Source of the DNA: Trichomonas vaginalis G3
Lineage: Eukaryota > Parabasalia > Trichomonadida > Trichomonadidae
Assembly (NCBI RefSeq): GCF_026262505.1
Contig: NC_067206.1
Span: forward strand, 29,465,896-29,529,895
DNA length: 64,000 bases
Direction: 5' to 3'
Shown: piece after piece, positions 1-9,953 of the stretch
How positions within the stretch are numbered: the first letter of the stretch is position 1
How the letters are laid out: each line of letters opens with the position of its first letter
The notes under the pieces: model-generated
What the model was told of the DNA's origin: nothing
The model's database searches: none
What the model saw: the letters and a program-made list of their open reading frames with translations, nothing else
Program-made: the position numbers and the translations under genes

Positions 1-458
1 TCTTCTATCGGTTTTTTCGTCACTTTTCGGTTCCTCTGACTTTACTTCACTTGCAGGAACAGTTGTGTCGTCAACATCTTCATAAATATCATATGCATTT
101 GTTTTTGTTTTCCTTTCAACTTTTTGTGTTTGTTGTAAAGTTTAGAATATTTCGACTCTAAGTCAATGAGATGTTCTATAATGAACTGTTGGTCAGTGAA
201 GTAAACTTTTCCATCTGTTGTCTCGAAAGCTCCTTCAGACTTCAATATTTTATTTGTGAGAGTCTGTTTCTTTTTTGAGATACTAGCCGTTCCATTTTTA
301 TGAAAAGTGACTTTGTAGTTAGGGTTTGTATTTCCAGACCTGGCACTTTCTATTATTGAATTTTTCTCTTCATCTGTAAGTTCTTTGACGGGTTTTGACA
401 ATGGTTCTGAACTTTTTGTTTGTGGTGTCAAATCTACCGTTTCAACTTCTTCGGTCAT
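1..458 (-). pseudogene. Polinton 194-aa acidic protein, fossil copy
   Basis: Homologue of the 194-residue proteins at 27873-28457 and 46729-47313. The N-terminus is MTEEVETVDLTPQ, followed by a Ser/Lys-rich acidic segment. A short spacer with a TTTTTTACTGAGATGAA-type sequence precedes the start codon, as in the other copies. The copy is broken and also cut by the window edge. No domain is recognised. Confidence 0.75.
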
Positions 459-479
459 TTCATCTCAGTAAAAAATTTT

Positions 480-633
480 AGTTTGGTTTGTTTTCAACTG
501 GTTGTTTAGGTTTTTTAAGTCGGTCTAAAACTTCCTGAGGTATAGGAAGAACTTGACAAACACTGGTGTAACTGCTGGAAGCCGACAAATCCATCTTGAA
601 CTCATTTGTCTCAATGCTGTATTGTTCATTTCA
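480..633 (-). pseudogene. Copy of the small RWICRLPA protein
   Basis: Same position and start context as the 54-codon frame at 47333-47497 in element C. The N-terminal block ending RWICRLPA and a downstream QPVENKPN-coding stretch are recognisable. The middle differs from C and resembles the B copy (27702-27853). Function unknown. Confidence 0.45.
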
Positions 634-659
634 TCTCAATAAAAAACTTTACATTCCCC

Positions 660-1050
660 ACGTTTGAGGCGGTTGAGGTTGGTTATTGTTTACCCATTGT
701 TGTGCATGGTTATATCCTCTGTTAAAGAATCTTTCACCTTGGTCCATATAGTGTCCTGCTTGGTTATAGTAGTCATTTGCTTGTTATAATAGTTTCCTGC
801 TTGTCTTCCTACATTGTCCATCCATCCTTGAACTTTTCCTCTTGTTTCAGGATTTGGAATAAGATTTGCTGCATCTCGTGCTACATCCCAACCTTTCTGT
901 ACAGTTTGTATAAATAGGTTGTGCTTTCTCTTTAAGTATACCTAATGTACTCAAAATCTTCCTTCCAACTCCAAATACACCTCTGGCTATTGTTCCCACT
1001 GCGGGCAAAAATCTGGATGCAACTCCTGCTAATGCGCCAAATAAACCCAT
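660..1050 (-). pseudogene. Polinton small amphipathic MGLFG protein, fossil copy
   Basis: Homologue of the 133-aa proteins at 27279-27680 and 47517-47918. The Gly/Ala/Leu-rich amphipathic N-terminus (MGLFGALAGVASRFLP) is well preserved, and the Asn/Gln/Tyr-rich tail is recognisable. It is broken. It is divergent to the integrase, with only 17 bp between the two start codons. Confidence 0.75.
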
Positions 1051-1067
1051 TTCTTATGGGTTAAAAA
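1051..1067. promoter_or_regulatory. 17-bp divergent spacer, MGLFG gene / integrase
   Basis: The start codons of the leftward MGLFG gene and the rightward integrase lie 17 bp apart, with TTCTTATGGGTTAAAAA between them. The same arrangement recurs at 27263-27278 and 47919-47935. No room exists for separate promoters, so the spacer must serve both directions or transcription must start further out. Confidence 0.5.
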
Positions 1068-2025
1068 ATGACGAATCCAAACAAGGACCCTATGTTTCTA
1101 AGGCAAAAAAAAAGCACTCATGATAAAAATCTTTAGTTCAACACCAAATGCTTGGTTTATGGATATCTTGGAAAACATTCCGAGGTATAGAGAAGATGGA
1201 CCTCCATACTGGCTAATATTTGTCGGTCAAAACACAAGATACTGTGAAGCCATACCATTACAGTCCAAAGCTATTTTAGATATCTTAGCAGCTTTGACAA
1301 TATATTCGTTGACAAATACCATCCAACAAAACTGACATCTGACTGTGAAAGTTCTTTCAAATCAGATGATGTAAAAAACTATCTGCGTTCAAAAATGTAA
1401 ACCAATATTTCATTGTCGACCAAAACCATTCTGCTCTTGGTGTCATTGACGGTTGTATAAAAATGTTAAGAGACTTAAACCAACCACAAGGTGGTGAAGC
1501 AAATGAAATGTCATATGACGACAAATATAGACACTTCTCATGGCAAAGATGAGACAAGTTTTAAATATTTACAATAGCCGTAAACAAAAAGGTTTGGGAA
1601 ACCACTCCCCCGAAGAAAATGAAAAACAACCCTGACTTAGAGAAAGACTATATATTTAATAATTTAGTCAAAAGAGACAAACAAGAAAGAATGCCGGGCT
1701 TCAAACTTCAGAAAGGTGACAAAGTAAAAATAGAAATACCTAAACGCGACCATATGAAAATACTATTGACTATGACAACAATGGGAACTCGACAGGTACT
1801 CACATTCGTGTTCGTAAAAATAGAAGAAAGTATACAAGAGAATATTATGAAGTTTTAGGCAAACATGGCAAAATGTACACACTGCAAGCAGAAGATAAAA
1901 CTACTATTGTCAGACCTCGTTTCAAACTTGTCAAAGTTCAAGGTGGTATACTTTCAAAGACAGTTCCTAACAAATATAAGACAACTCCTGACGAATATGC
2001 TAAAGAAGTTGAAAATGACGACTAA
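1068..2025 (+). pseudogene. Polinton integrase (rve/DDE type), fossil copy
   Basis: Matches the 319-aa integrase at 47936-48895 along its length: the catalytic-core start (FSSTPNAWFMDIL), the core strand region (DGPPYWLIFVGQNTRYC), and a basic C-terminal part. It is broken in several places. In Polintons this retrovirus-like integrase inserts the element and makes 5-6 bp target duplications. Confidence 0.85.
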
Positions 2026-2026
2026 G

Positions 2027-3814
2027 CATTTCTATACCATGCGTAAACTGTCATGTAAGGTGGCATGTAGTCTTTACTTTGTCCCGTTGTTTGTGTATAT
2101 CCTGAAACGAAATGTGTATGGTTTCCTTCTCCCTGAGTGTCATCCCAGTAACAATTTATAGCAAACTTAACGTCGTTTAACATCATATCCTTGACCTTTT
2201 GTCATTCCTGACCAATCCCAATATCTATGCTTATGCCAACCTGCTTGAGATGTACTTAAATCTATGTAGTGACTATGTGCAGGTAAATTTTCACCTGAAA
2301 TCGTTTTACTTCCACCTGTTTCCTTTGAAGAGTTTGCACAATACAAAAACCTGTCGACTATTTGTTCCCATGCACCAACACCAAACATTACTTGAGGACC
2401 TCTTGCTTCCATAGATGTATAAATAGAACCTACTGGGTTCATTAAATCAAACATATGAGATATTATAGGATTGTCTCTTTTGAACTTAAAATATAGTGCA
2501 ACTATTTCAGGTTTCTTCTGGTTTGTGTCAGAATATTTTTTATAATATAATCTTATGTTTTCAGGGTAGGTAAAATCTTGACTATAATATTTATTTCTGT
2601 CATCTTCATAATAGTATCTAATTCTCGTTTTTTTTATTGCATTATATCTTTTTATCTATAATATTCTAAATATAATGTTTGCTTTTTTGGGTCTACATGT
2701 GCGTCAACACCATAGTCATAATAATATGGTGCTGGAGCTGGGTTAGGTAATGTCATATCTGTCATTTCATAAACTCTTAAATATTCTTTTGTTCGTCTCC
2801 ATATAAGTTTAAGTAGCAGTTGTTGTCTAATGGAACTTTAACTTGTGTACCATCATTCTTTATATAGCCTACATACATTTCATTGTTATTTTTCGGAATG
2901 AGTTTATACCGTATACCATTTTTTAAGGAGTGTACAAACTCCCATCTAAAATATTTGTTTTCTTCATTGACAGAAAAGTCACCAACAATAGTTTCAATAT
3001 TTTTCGTTGTTCCTATCAAACTTTGGTATATTTCATTGACATATGTTTTATCTGCTTTCTTTTCAAGGCTAACGTTTAAGTCTGTTATTTCAGAAGATGT
3101 ATGTGTATGTCCAACGTCACTTTTCCTGTTTAAGGTTTCTTGTAAGTTTGTAATATTTGCAATGGTATGTGTATGTCCAACGTCACTTTTACTGTTTAAG
3201 GTTTTCTTGTAAGTTTGTAATATTTGCAATGGTATGTGTATGTCCAACGTCACTTTTACTGTTTAAGGTTTCTTGTAAGTTTGTAATATTTGCAATGGTA
3301 TGTGTATGTCCAACGGCACTTTTACTGTTTAAGGTTTCTTGTAAGTCTGTTATTTCAGATATAGAATGTGTATGAGTCTTTTTAGAATATTCGTTTTCAG
3401 CTCTTGTCACTTCACTTGACATTTTATTGTCAACATATGTTTTGTCTGCTAGTTCAGGATGAGTATGTTCTTTCGTTGCATATGTTGCATCTGCTCTGTC
3501 ATGTTCTTCTTGAACTTTTTCAATGACATATTCTTTGTCAGCTTTGTTGTCAATATCTGCTTTCAAAAGAAGTTCAGATATAGGTTTCTCGTTTAAAGTT
3601 CCTTTTGTTGGATTTATACAGACAGTATGGTTCTTATTGTCTTGAAACAGAAACTCATCTGTCATTGGGTTAATGTCAGTTTTAAGTTTCCTTCTTTCAA
3701 TGACTCAGATATCTTAGAATAGTTTGAAAAGTTTGTTGTGTTCTTATTTAGAGCTTGCATAATGAGTTGTCGGTTGTGTTGTATTTCTCTCATGGAAGCA
3801 ATATCTTTCGACAT
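2027..3814 (-). pseudogene. Polinton phage-type tail fibre protein, fossil copy
   Basis: Homologue of the 578-aa protein at 48892-50628. The shaft is built of 22-residue repeats of the type NLQETLNSKSDVGHTHTIAN. The C-terminal head region is the collar-like domain with GSIYTSM, TGGSKTISGENLPAHSH and HKHR segments. This copy has more shaft repeats than C. It is broken in several places. Confidence 0.8.
3084..3375 (-). repeat. 66-bp tandem repeats in the fibre shaft
   Basis: About four consecutive units of about 66 bp, each encoding a 22-residue shaft repeat with a GHTHT motif. Neighbouring units are almost identical, which points to recent unit duplication. Elements B and C carry different numbers and types of shaft units. 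Confidence 0.75.
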
Positions 3815-3832
3815 TTTTATTCTAGATAAAAT
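3815..3832. promoter_or_regulatory. 18-bp divergent spacer, fibre / fibre-neighbour gene
   Basis: Eighteen bases (TTTTATTCTAGATAAAAT) separate the two start codons. The spacer has exactly the same length at 25134-25151 and 50629-50646. The core TTTTATTCTAGATAAAA is close to self-complementary, as expected of a bidirectional start region. Confidence 0.55.
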
Positions 3833-4680
3833 ATGCTTCCAATAGAAAAAGAAAATTCTAGAGTTGCTACAACTAAACCATTAGATGAACTTTTTACTAA
3901 TGTCGGTCAAAAGTTTGAGACAGAGACCGTAAGCATGAAGGCTATCGTTTTGACTACCCATTGAGATGGTTAAGAGACCCATCCGTCACAAAAGCTATTG
4001 GCTTTCGTAGAATGAAGTTCATTTCAGAAGCCATACATGGTTTCCCATTTACGGTCGGTTTTGAAGTTCGATACTATAACAAAGAAAAACGTATGTATGA
4101 GAAATTTGAACAGGGAAAACTTTTACAAGTTAGTTTGCTTGTAAACTTAGAAACAACTCTTCAAGCTTTTCAAGAAAAAATAAACGATATCTATCTCGAA
4201 TATGCAAAACAGTATAACATTGACGAAGGAGAGTACCATCTCGATATTATTTATGACAGGAAAAATGCAACTGTTAAAATCAATAGAATAGAAGACCTTG
4301 GAGAAAACGTTTATATTTCTACAAAATATAACAACTTGGCATGGTATAGATTTATGAGGATGTTAAATCAGCCTGCAGCATATCCAGTACACCCAGACTT
4401 TTATGAAGTCGAAAACCCTAATGGAACATATGAAAATGTTTTCGACCAAGATGCTATTATTGTTCATGCTTCATTTTCTGGCGCCCAAAACTCTTTCTTA
4501 TGCTTGGCAAATGACTTTTACGAAAAACCTACAAAGTTATACGAACCACCAAGTGGAAGTATTTCAGACTTTCAAGTATGGTTTACTACAGATGGAAGAA
4601 AAAGAATAATTCCATTATACCATGCGTTTTACTTAGAACTTAGTTTCATATACAACTACTATCGAACGGTAAAAATATAA
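3833..4680 (+). pseudogene. Polinton fibre-neighbour protein (MLPIEKE family), fossil copy
   Basis: Member of a family of about 285 residues with copies at 24272-25133, 50647-51493 and, as a diverged paralogue, 43044-43904. Conserved blocks are RFDYPLRWLRDPSVTKAIGFRR near the N-terminus and HASFSGAQNSFLCLANDFYE, DFQVWFTTDG and HAFYLELSFIYNYY near the C-terminus. Beta-rich pattern and position beside the fibre suggest a virion surface or vertex protein, which is inference. This copy is nearly whole. Confidence 0.7.
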
Positions 4681-4684
4681 TTTT

Positions 4685-4926
4685 TTAATACGGTTGAGGT
4701 GTTGGATTTGGTTGCCAACTAGACTGTGGTGCAGGTTCAGGCTGTTGTATAACAGGAGCTTGTTCTTCTGGTTCAGGGTCTTTAGGTATAATACCAACAA
4801 ACTGACCTACCCTTTTACCAATATTTTTGACACCGTTCCAAATTCCTCTTCCTACGGTTTTTATTCCATTCCATATACCTCTTCCAACATTTCGAAAGAA
4901 GTTTCCTATCTTACTGAAAAACCCAT
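4685..4926 (-). pseudogene. Polinton GW-rich amphipathic small protein, copy
   Basis: Copy of the 80-aa protein at 51498-51740. It has a Gly/Phe/Trp-rich amphipathic N-terminus (GNFFRNVGRGIWNGIK) and a Pro/Gln/Glu-rich tail. It lies 3' to 3' against the fibre-neighbour gene and just downstream of the 120-aa gene. Broken copy. Confidence 0.6.
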
Positions 4927-4944
4927 TTTACTATATGTAAAAAT

Positions 4945-5307
4945 CTAATGTCCGCCTAGTCTCTTACGTTTCCTGTTGAGTTCCATAGCATTCTTTAACT
5001 GGAGCTCATACATTCTGTTTCTCCTCTGGTAGAAAACATATTCTGGGTCAACTCCTGTGTTCGCGTCATCTGCATAAAGTTGTTTATATCCGACTTCAGG
5101 GTTTGTATAAAACTCTTTCCATCTCATATTTGCATACCATGGTGGCAAACCTAACGCAGCGTCATTTGACATGGCAGTTTGCATTTGTACATCTGTTGGC
5201 ACTTGACCATAGTTTGCCATTGCAGTTTGTATTCTAACTTCATTTGGAATATTCTCTGGGTTTGGTTGTCCAGGTTGCTGTGCATTCGCTAAGTTCTGTG
5301 CGTCCAT
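4945..5307 (-). CDS. Polinton 120-aa protein with basic C-terminus
   Basis: Intact 120-codon frame, nearly identical to 23661-24023 and to the split copy in C. The N-terminal half has two related segments (RIQTAMANYG and QMQTAMSNDA), the middle is Tyr/Asn-rich, and the C-terminus is basic (RKRKRLGGH). The start follows TTTTTATCTAATATTAAA, the start-proximal motif of this family. No known domain recognised; a small structural or DNA-binding virion protein is possible. Confidence 0.7.
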   Translation of the reverse strand: MDAQNLANAQQPGQPNPENIPNEVRIQTAMANYGQVPTDVQMQTAMSNDAALGLPPWYANMRWKEFYTNPEVGYKQLYADDANTGVDPEYVFYQRRNRMYELQLKNAMELNRKRKRLGGH

Positions 5308-5330
5308 TTAATATTAGATAAAAATATCTC

Positions 5331-5462
5331 TTACGAGTACATATGCTGAACATTTGCAGGCATTGGTTCATCTTCATATTCTCTGTACTTTTCTGCCACG
5401 TCAAATAAATAAATGACACAATGGAAAAAACCTAAAACAAGTAGTCCTATTTCAAACCACAT
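5331..5462 (-). CDS. 43-aa single-membrane-span microprotein
   Basis: A 43-codon frame that starts MWFEIGLLVLGFFHCVIYLF, a hydrophobic span, followed by a charged tail (DVAEKYREYEDEP) and ending HMYS. Its first 16 bases overlap the 3' end of the methyltransferase gene in another frame. The same frame, of exactly 132 bp, is kept at 23505-23636 and 53250-53381, with few residue changes (K/R, M/L). That conservation, including the overlap, supports a real gene. Likely a small membrane protein of the element; function unknown. Confidence 0.65.
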   Translation of the reverse strand: MWFEIGLLVLGFFHCVIYLFDVAEKYREYEDEPMPANVQHMYS

Positions 5463-6265
5463 TTACTTACTAATAAAATTTCTTTGTTATGACACTTTCT
5501 CCAGTTTATAGGACCTCTCTCATATTCTATCTTGTCATATATAAACTCATAGTCATGTATGTCCTCTAACCATCTCATAACGGTTTCCAAACCACTTTTA
5601 TCGGATGTAAAGTAAAAGCATGGATGGTTATGTAAAACGTCTAAAGTTTCTAAAGAGTCTCTCAAAGTCCAGTCTACTTGGTATTGAAAATCCCATGTGT
5701 TATAGAACGGCGGGTCCACTATAAAGAAAACATTTTCCTTGTCTTTATATTTTTCATACAACTCTGTCCAATGACATCTCACAAACTCTATACCCTCAAT
5801 ATATTTTTCTATGTCCTCTTTGAAAACATTTGTATAGTTAAGATATAAAACTTTTGACATAAGTGTTTCAATGTCATGAACTCTTATAGCACCACTATAT
5901 AATAGTCTAGCAGATATACTATCCCAGTCTATATATTCTGCTTTTTTCAAAACCTCTCTCACAATATTTTTCTTATCTAATGGTATACGTTCCATCTTAC
6001 CTATAGGTATCTTTTCTTTTAACTCTTTCAATATATTGTTTGTGTCTGGTATATGTTTGAGACGGTCCATATAGTTGTCGAAGTCATTGCATATAATCTT
6101 TGAGTCTGGGAATATTATATGACATAAATGGGATATATAGAAACTTCCACCGAACAAATCTACAAATGTTAGACCATTCGGTAGTTTCTTAAGTTCTCTC
6201 AATATAATATCTTTACATCTACTCTTATTTCCAAAGAACGGTAACGGTGGTTTTGTAAAATTCAT
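5447..6265 (-). CDS. D12-class adenine-N6 DNA methyltransferase (Polinton-borne)
   Basis: A 272-aa protein of the Dam/D12 class. It has PPLPFFGNKSRCKD at the N-terminus (SAM-binding motif X type), FVDLFGGSF (motif I type) near residue 35 and VDPPFYNT (the DPPY catalytic motif) in the second half. The spacing fits D12 enzymes that methylate adenine. It is the last gene before the element's right end, as in B and C. The ATG follows a TATATATAATAATAAAA stretch. Possible roles are protection or marking of element DNA, or effects on host chromatin; this is inference. Confidence 0.85.
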   Translation of the reverse strand: MNFTKPPLPFFGNKSRCKDIILRELKKLPNGLTFVDLFGGSFYISHLCHIIFPDSKIICNDFDNYMDRLKHIPDTNNILKELKEKIPIGKMERIPLDKKNIVREVLKKAEYIDWDSISARLLYSGAIRVHDIETLMSKVLYLNYTNVFKEDIEKYIEGIEFVRCHWTELYEKYKDKENVFFIVDPPFYNTWDFQYQVDWTLRDSLETLDVLHNHPCFYFTSDKSGLETVMRWLEDIHDYEFIYDKIEYERGPINWRKCHNKEILLVSKCGLK

Positions 6266-6301
6266 TTATATATAATAATAAAAATGTTTTTCCCTGAAAA
6301 G

Positions 6302-6317
6302 TGACAGAAAAGTGACA
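6302..6317 (+). repeat. Subterminal 16-bp Polinton motif
   Basis: TGACAGAAAAGTGACA, present at the same place in element C (54221-54236) and in both hairpin-array elements (52076-52091; reverse strand 59640-59655). It lies between the methyltransferase start and the terminal hairpin. It may be a protein-binding site used in replication or integration. Confidence 0.6.
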
Positions 6318-6460
6318 AAACATGAAAACATATATAATTTGTGAAAAGCGACACATTATATAATGTTTTCGACCCAGAAGAAGGCTTCTTCCCAGAAGCA
6401 ATGGAGGAAGAAGAAGAGTCCTCCGAATAAAAACTTCATTTATACTAAACATCAACATCA

Positions 6461-6492
6461 GGGCTAGAAGGCACGAAGTGCCTGGAAGCCCC
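6461..6492 (-). repeat. Polinton terminal hairpin
   Basis: GC-rich imperfect palindrome: GGGCTAGAAGGCAC on one arm, GTGCCTGGAAGCCCC on the other, with a GAA loop. The same structure sits at every other Polinton/host boundary here (22290-22320, 22374-22406, 54405-54437, 57683-57714). It is followed by AATACC and a T-run, the mirror image of the left end of B. Confidence 0.75.
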
Positions 6493-6516
6493 AATACCTT
6501 TTTTTTTTTTTTTTTT

Positions 6517-7344
6517 TATAACTATTTTATATAAAAATCAAATTCAATGATCTTAAAAGCGAAGGATAAACCTCAAAATTTACGAATATAATGAGTGGGA
6601 ATATAATGCTTATCTATCATAAAACCATATGAAATATTAATTTTTGCTTTACGCCTAATTTTTGACGACAATTAGCAAAAAATGTTAAATGTTAACACTC
6701 AGTCCATTTGAATATGAAAAATAAAATTGACTTTGATTAAATGTTTTTATTTATCATGCAATTCTTCTTGCGACCAAAGAGTTGAATAAAATTTCAAAAA
6801 ATAAGATAGCTTAAAAAGTAATATACGGTAGTGTTTACTAATAGATGAATAGTATATAAATTCTATTAAAATGGATTTGATCCAAAAAAATATAAAACCA
6901 AAAATAATTGTTATAATTTAAATGAAGAAGTAATTTAAAACGATTTTATTTATGATCAAATTTTATATATTTTTTTGGATCAACTCCATTTTAATAGAAT
7001 TTATATACTATTCATCTATTAGTAAACACTACCGTATATTATTTTTTAAGCTATCTTATTTTTTGAAATTTTATTCAACTCTTTGGTCGCAAGAAGAATT
7101 GCATGATAAATAAAAACATTTAATCAAAGTCAATTTTATTTTTCATATTCAAATGGACTGAGTGTTAACATTTAACATTTTTTGCTAATTGTCGTCAAAA
7201 ATTAGGCGTAAAGCAAAAATTAATATTTCATATGGTTTTATGATAGATAAGCATTATATTCCCACTCATTATATTCGTAAATTTTGAGGTTTATCCTTCG
7301 CTTTTAAGATCATTGAATTTGATTTTTATATAAAATAGTTATAT
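6517..7344. repeat. 828-bp near-perfect palindrome (foldback)
   Basis: Two arms of about 377 bp (6517-6893 and about 6966-7344) are inverted copies with only a few differences, around a spacer of about 70 bp. The outer ends read TATAACTATTTTATATAAAA and its complement. There is no coding potential. The left end abuts the T-run next to Polinton A. It could be a foldback or MITE-type element or an inverted duplication. Confidence 0.85.
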
Positions 7345-8724
7345 ATTAGAAAATAATATGAGTTTATGTGATATTATTTTTCAGAAGATTTCATTCTATA
7401 TGTCTATGAAAAGTACTCTCAAAACTAACTTTTTCCTAATTATAATTAAATCTAGAATATTGTATTATGCTTAGTATTATTTCATTTTTCTCATTCAATT
7501 TAGAATTTACAAATGTCAAAAAATTGAGAGCTGTCACTTTTGATGAATTTCTGTTTATTACAATGTTTCTTTATATGAAGGAAAAAAATTTTCTTGAGAA
7601 GAAATAGAGTTTGTAAAATTTTATTGTATGTAATGAAATAAACAAATATTAAAATTATTTTTTGATAACAAGAAAATTCCCAACAGAAAATATTTGAGAC
7701 AAAGAAAAAAGAAAATTGAAAAATATTACTCTTCTTTATATTTCATGAGATTTTAAATTTATTCTCATAAAATTGACAATTTTATACGTTTAGATGAAAA
7801 TAAGTGATTTTGCTTGAAATAAAAGTTATTGTTTGCTTACAACTATCAAATAGATTTTTGCTATTTTGATTAAAATTTGTTAATCAAATTAATAAATTTT
7901 TTCTAAATATCTTAAATATCTGGATCACTCACTGATACAATGAATTGAACGATAAAAATAATACAAACTCAAATAAGTTCCCTGTTTTTCAACTAAAAAA
8001 AATTATGCAAATTAAATTAAATTGTTTATTCAAATATAAAACAAAGATGAAGTAATTACAGTTATCATAAACTTTATGAATAACTCTGTAATTGGTTCAG
8101 ATTTTCGTAAAAATATTTTTATTAATATCGATAAGAATACGTTTACCTACTATCACAACATATCGATAAACAAGAGTAGAGTGATTTTTATCATCGAAAC
8201 TTTTCAAAAGCTGTAAGCTGGAAGTAAAAATCTTGTTTTTTCTGAGTCAGTTGTAGAACTATTGATGTACGAGTTATCATTGTGATGTAGAAGGATGTCA
8301 ATGTACTGACTGAAGGATATGAAGTGAATTGAATTTCATTTTGATCAAAATTTGTTGAAATGATATGAATGTGTCAACATCTGTATCACTCTCTTTCACT
8401 CCTTCCCTATTCTTTCGAGAACGAAGCTAGCTCAGCTTTCGCTGAGCGAATTGACACTTTTGATGCCCTAAACGTACATATTCTCAAATTTATCGAAAAA
8501 ATTATACCACCCAAACTAGTATATTCTTATTTTAAATATGATATTATCCTTAGAAATCACACTAGAATATATTTAAATCAACTTTTAAAAAAGTTCGAAT
8601 CCTGCGCGTCTCACTTTTTAAATTTTCCAAAAGGAAAATTATATTCTCCTAAAATGAAAACAACTTTCCGAATTGACATCCTTAGTGGTAACTTTATTTT
8701 TTCAATTTTTTATCACTTTCTACA
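7345..8724. other. AT-rich spacer upstream of the ankyrin gene
   Basis: About 1.4 kb of AT-rich DNA. I see no convincing gene. It contains a perfect 7-bp hairpin with a short loop (GCTCAGC/GCTGAGC, about 8431-8448) and a 119-codon frame (8369-8728) that overlaps the ankyrin start by 4 bp and has no recognisable features. A TCACTTT stretch 16 bp before the ankyrin ATG resembles the trichomonad initiator type TCA-Py-(A/T). Confidence 0.4.
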
Positions 8725-9756
8725 ATGACCTCAAAATTTGATCCGAATACTGTGGTAGATGATATCAACAAGTTCATTGACAGTGAAGAATTTGTTAATG
8801 ATCGAAGTAAAGAAGAGATTTGCCAAGTTTTGGAACTTTGTGAATTAAATATCAATCAAGCTATTACATTTTTCACAAACCTTGGCAGAAAGTATGATTG
8901 CCACCAACTATTTGAGTTTTTACAACATTCATCGATTCTTTTTGGTCAAGATTTGAATTCCGTCAGGCGCCTATTAAACATTTTAAGCAAAAAGCTCGGC
9001 ACGGACTTCTTCAGCAGTTTGTCAACGTTTCTACAGCTGTTTTCGCAAAACGCTGAACGCTCAACTAATGGAGAAGAAATTCAAAAGCTTAAATCCATTA
9101 TTACTGAAAAGGAACAAGAAATTAGCAGCTTATACCAAGCCCTCAACTCCCTTAATAAGCAAATCGTAACTATTTACGAAAAATCCCAAAATCCCAAAGT
9201 CATCAAGCCAAAATCCACTTCAAATTATAATGTCAATATTGAGAGTTTGAAAATGGTTCCTAAGGACTCCAAAAACTTCTACAATATATATAATCTACTC
9301 AATGCATGCGCCCTTCAAGATGATGATGAGACAATAAAGTTTGCGATCGCTAACAACTTCCACGAGGTGAAGCATGACTACCACGGAAGAAACATCTTAA
9401 TTCAGACTGAAGCGAAAGGGGATCTGAAATTTGCAAAGAAACTTATCGAGTTCGGTGCAGATCCTAATGCAAAAGATCAGTATGATAATACTGCATTTTA
9501 TTTCTTCTGCGATAAAGGAAATCTCGAAGCAGTCAAATATTTTTCTTTACCAAAATTTGACATAAATTTGAAGTTCTCTTCAGGCTGTACGGCTTTGATG
9601 ATAGCATGCAAGAACAACCACACTGATATTGTCGAATACCTCCTTTCTTTACCTGGAATTGACGTCAATTTAAGGGACAAAATAGGATTCACGGCAGATA
9701 ATTATGCTTCTTCTCCTAAAATTAAAGCACTCCTCAAAGGGAAACTCGGATCTTAA
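8725..9756 (+). CDS. Ankyrin-repeat protein
   Basis: A 343-aa protein. Residues 1-110 are mostly helical and unassigned. Residues 115-155 are a likely coiled coil. Residues about 185-340 carry ankyrin repeats: HGRNILIQTEAKGDLKFAKKLIEFGADPN (219 on), NTAFYFFCDKGNLEAVKYF (255 on), and the best match GCTALMIACKNNHTDIVEYLL (287 on). Large families of such proteins, with a helical N-terminal region before a few ankyrin repeats, are typical of trichomonads. Role is probably protein-protein binding; the partner is unknown. The ATG at 8725 is the first in frame and lies 16 bp after an initiator-like TCACTTT. It converges on the metallophosphoesterase gene. Confidence 0.85.
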   Translation: MTSKFDPNTVVDDINKFIDSEEFVNDRSKEEICQVLELCELNINQAITFFTNLGRKYDCHQLFEFLQHSSILFGQDLNSVRRLLNILSKKLGTDFFSSLSTFLQLFSQNAERSTNGEEIQKLKSIITEKEQEISSLYQALNSLNKQIVTIYEKSQNPKVIKPKSTSNYNVNIESLKMVPKDSKNFYNIYNLLNACALQDDDETIKFAIANNFHEVKHDYHGRNILIQTEAKGDLKFAKKLIEFGADPNAKDQYDNTAFYFFCDKGNLEAVKYFSLPKFDINLKFSSGCTALMIACKNNHTDIVEYLLSLPGIDVNLRDKIGFTADNYASSPKIKALLKGKLGS

Positions 9757-9953
9757 GAAAAAAAAAGTTATAATTTCTTTTTTATTCACAATTTTATATT
9801 CATATTGTTATGTTTGTCTTCTAAATATCAATTTTATCTAATAAGATTCAATTTGTTAACAAATTTGTTTTAAAAAGATATTGTAAAAAAATATTTTTTT
9901 TTTGCAAATCATTAACTAATATTTACAACAAACAACAAACAACGATAGTAAAA
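9757..9953. other. Short convergent spacer
   Basis: AT-rich spacer between two convergent genes, with A- and T-runs. No terminator or gene can be defined. Confidence 0.4.

Larger units (their letters stand above)
1..6492. mobile_element. Polinton/Maverick A, partial (right end present)
   Basis: Partial Polinton running in from beyond the left edge. Parts in order: 194-aa family protein, small amphipathic MGLFG protein, integrase, phage-type fibre, fibre-neighbour protein, GW-rich protein, 120-aa protein, 43-aa membrane microprotein, D12 methyltransferase, terminal hairpin. It is collinear with 46729-54449 of element C and in the same orientation. It is a fossil with roughly ten breaks across its genes. 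Nucleotide identity to C remains high, so it is young on a genome scale. The right end is set by the GC-rich hairpin at 6461-6492, followed by a T-run and unrelated DNA. Confidence 0.9.

Noticed and set aside
8429-8612. Possible tRNA gene (TAGCTCAG box near 8429 and GTTCGAATCC near 8594)
   Set aside because: The boxes are about 165 bp apart, the T stem does not pair around GTTCGAATC, and no acceptor or anticodon arm can be drawn.
8369-8728. 119-codon frame before the ankyrin gene
   Set aside because: No domain, no conservation evidence, and a 4-bp overlap with the ankyrin start. Likely chance.
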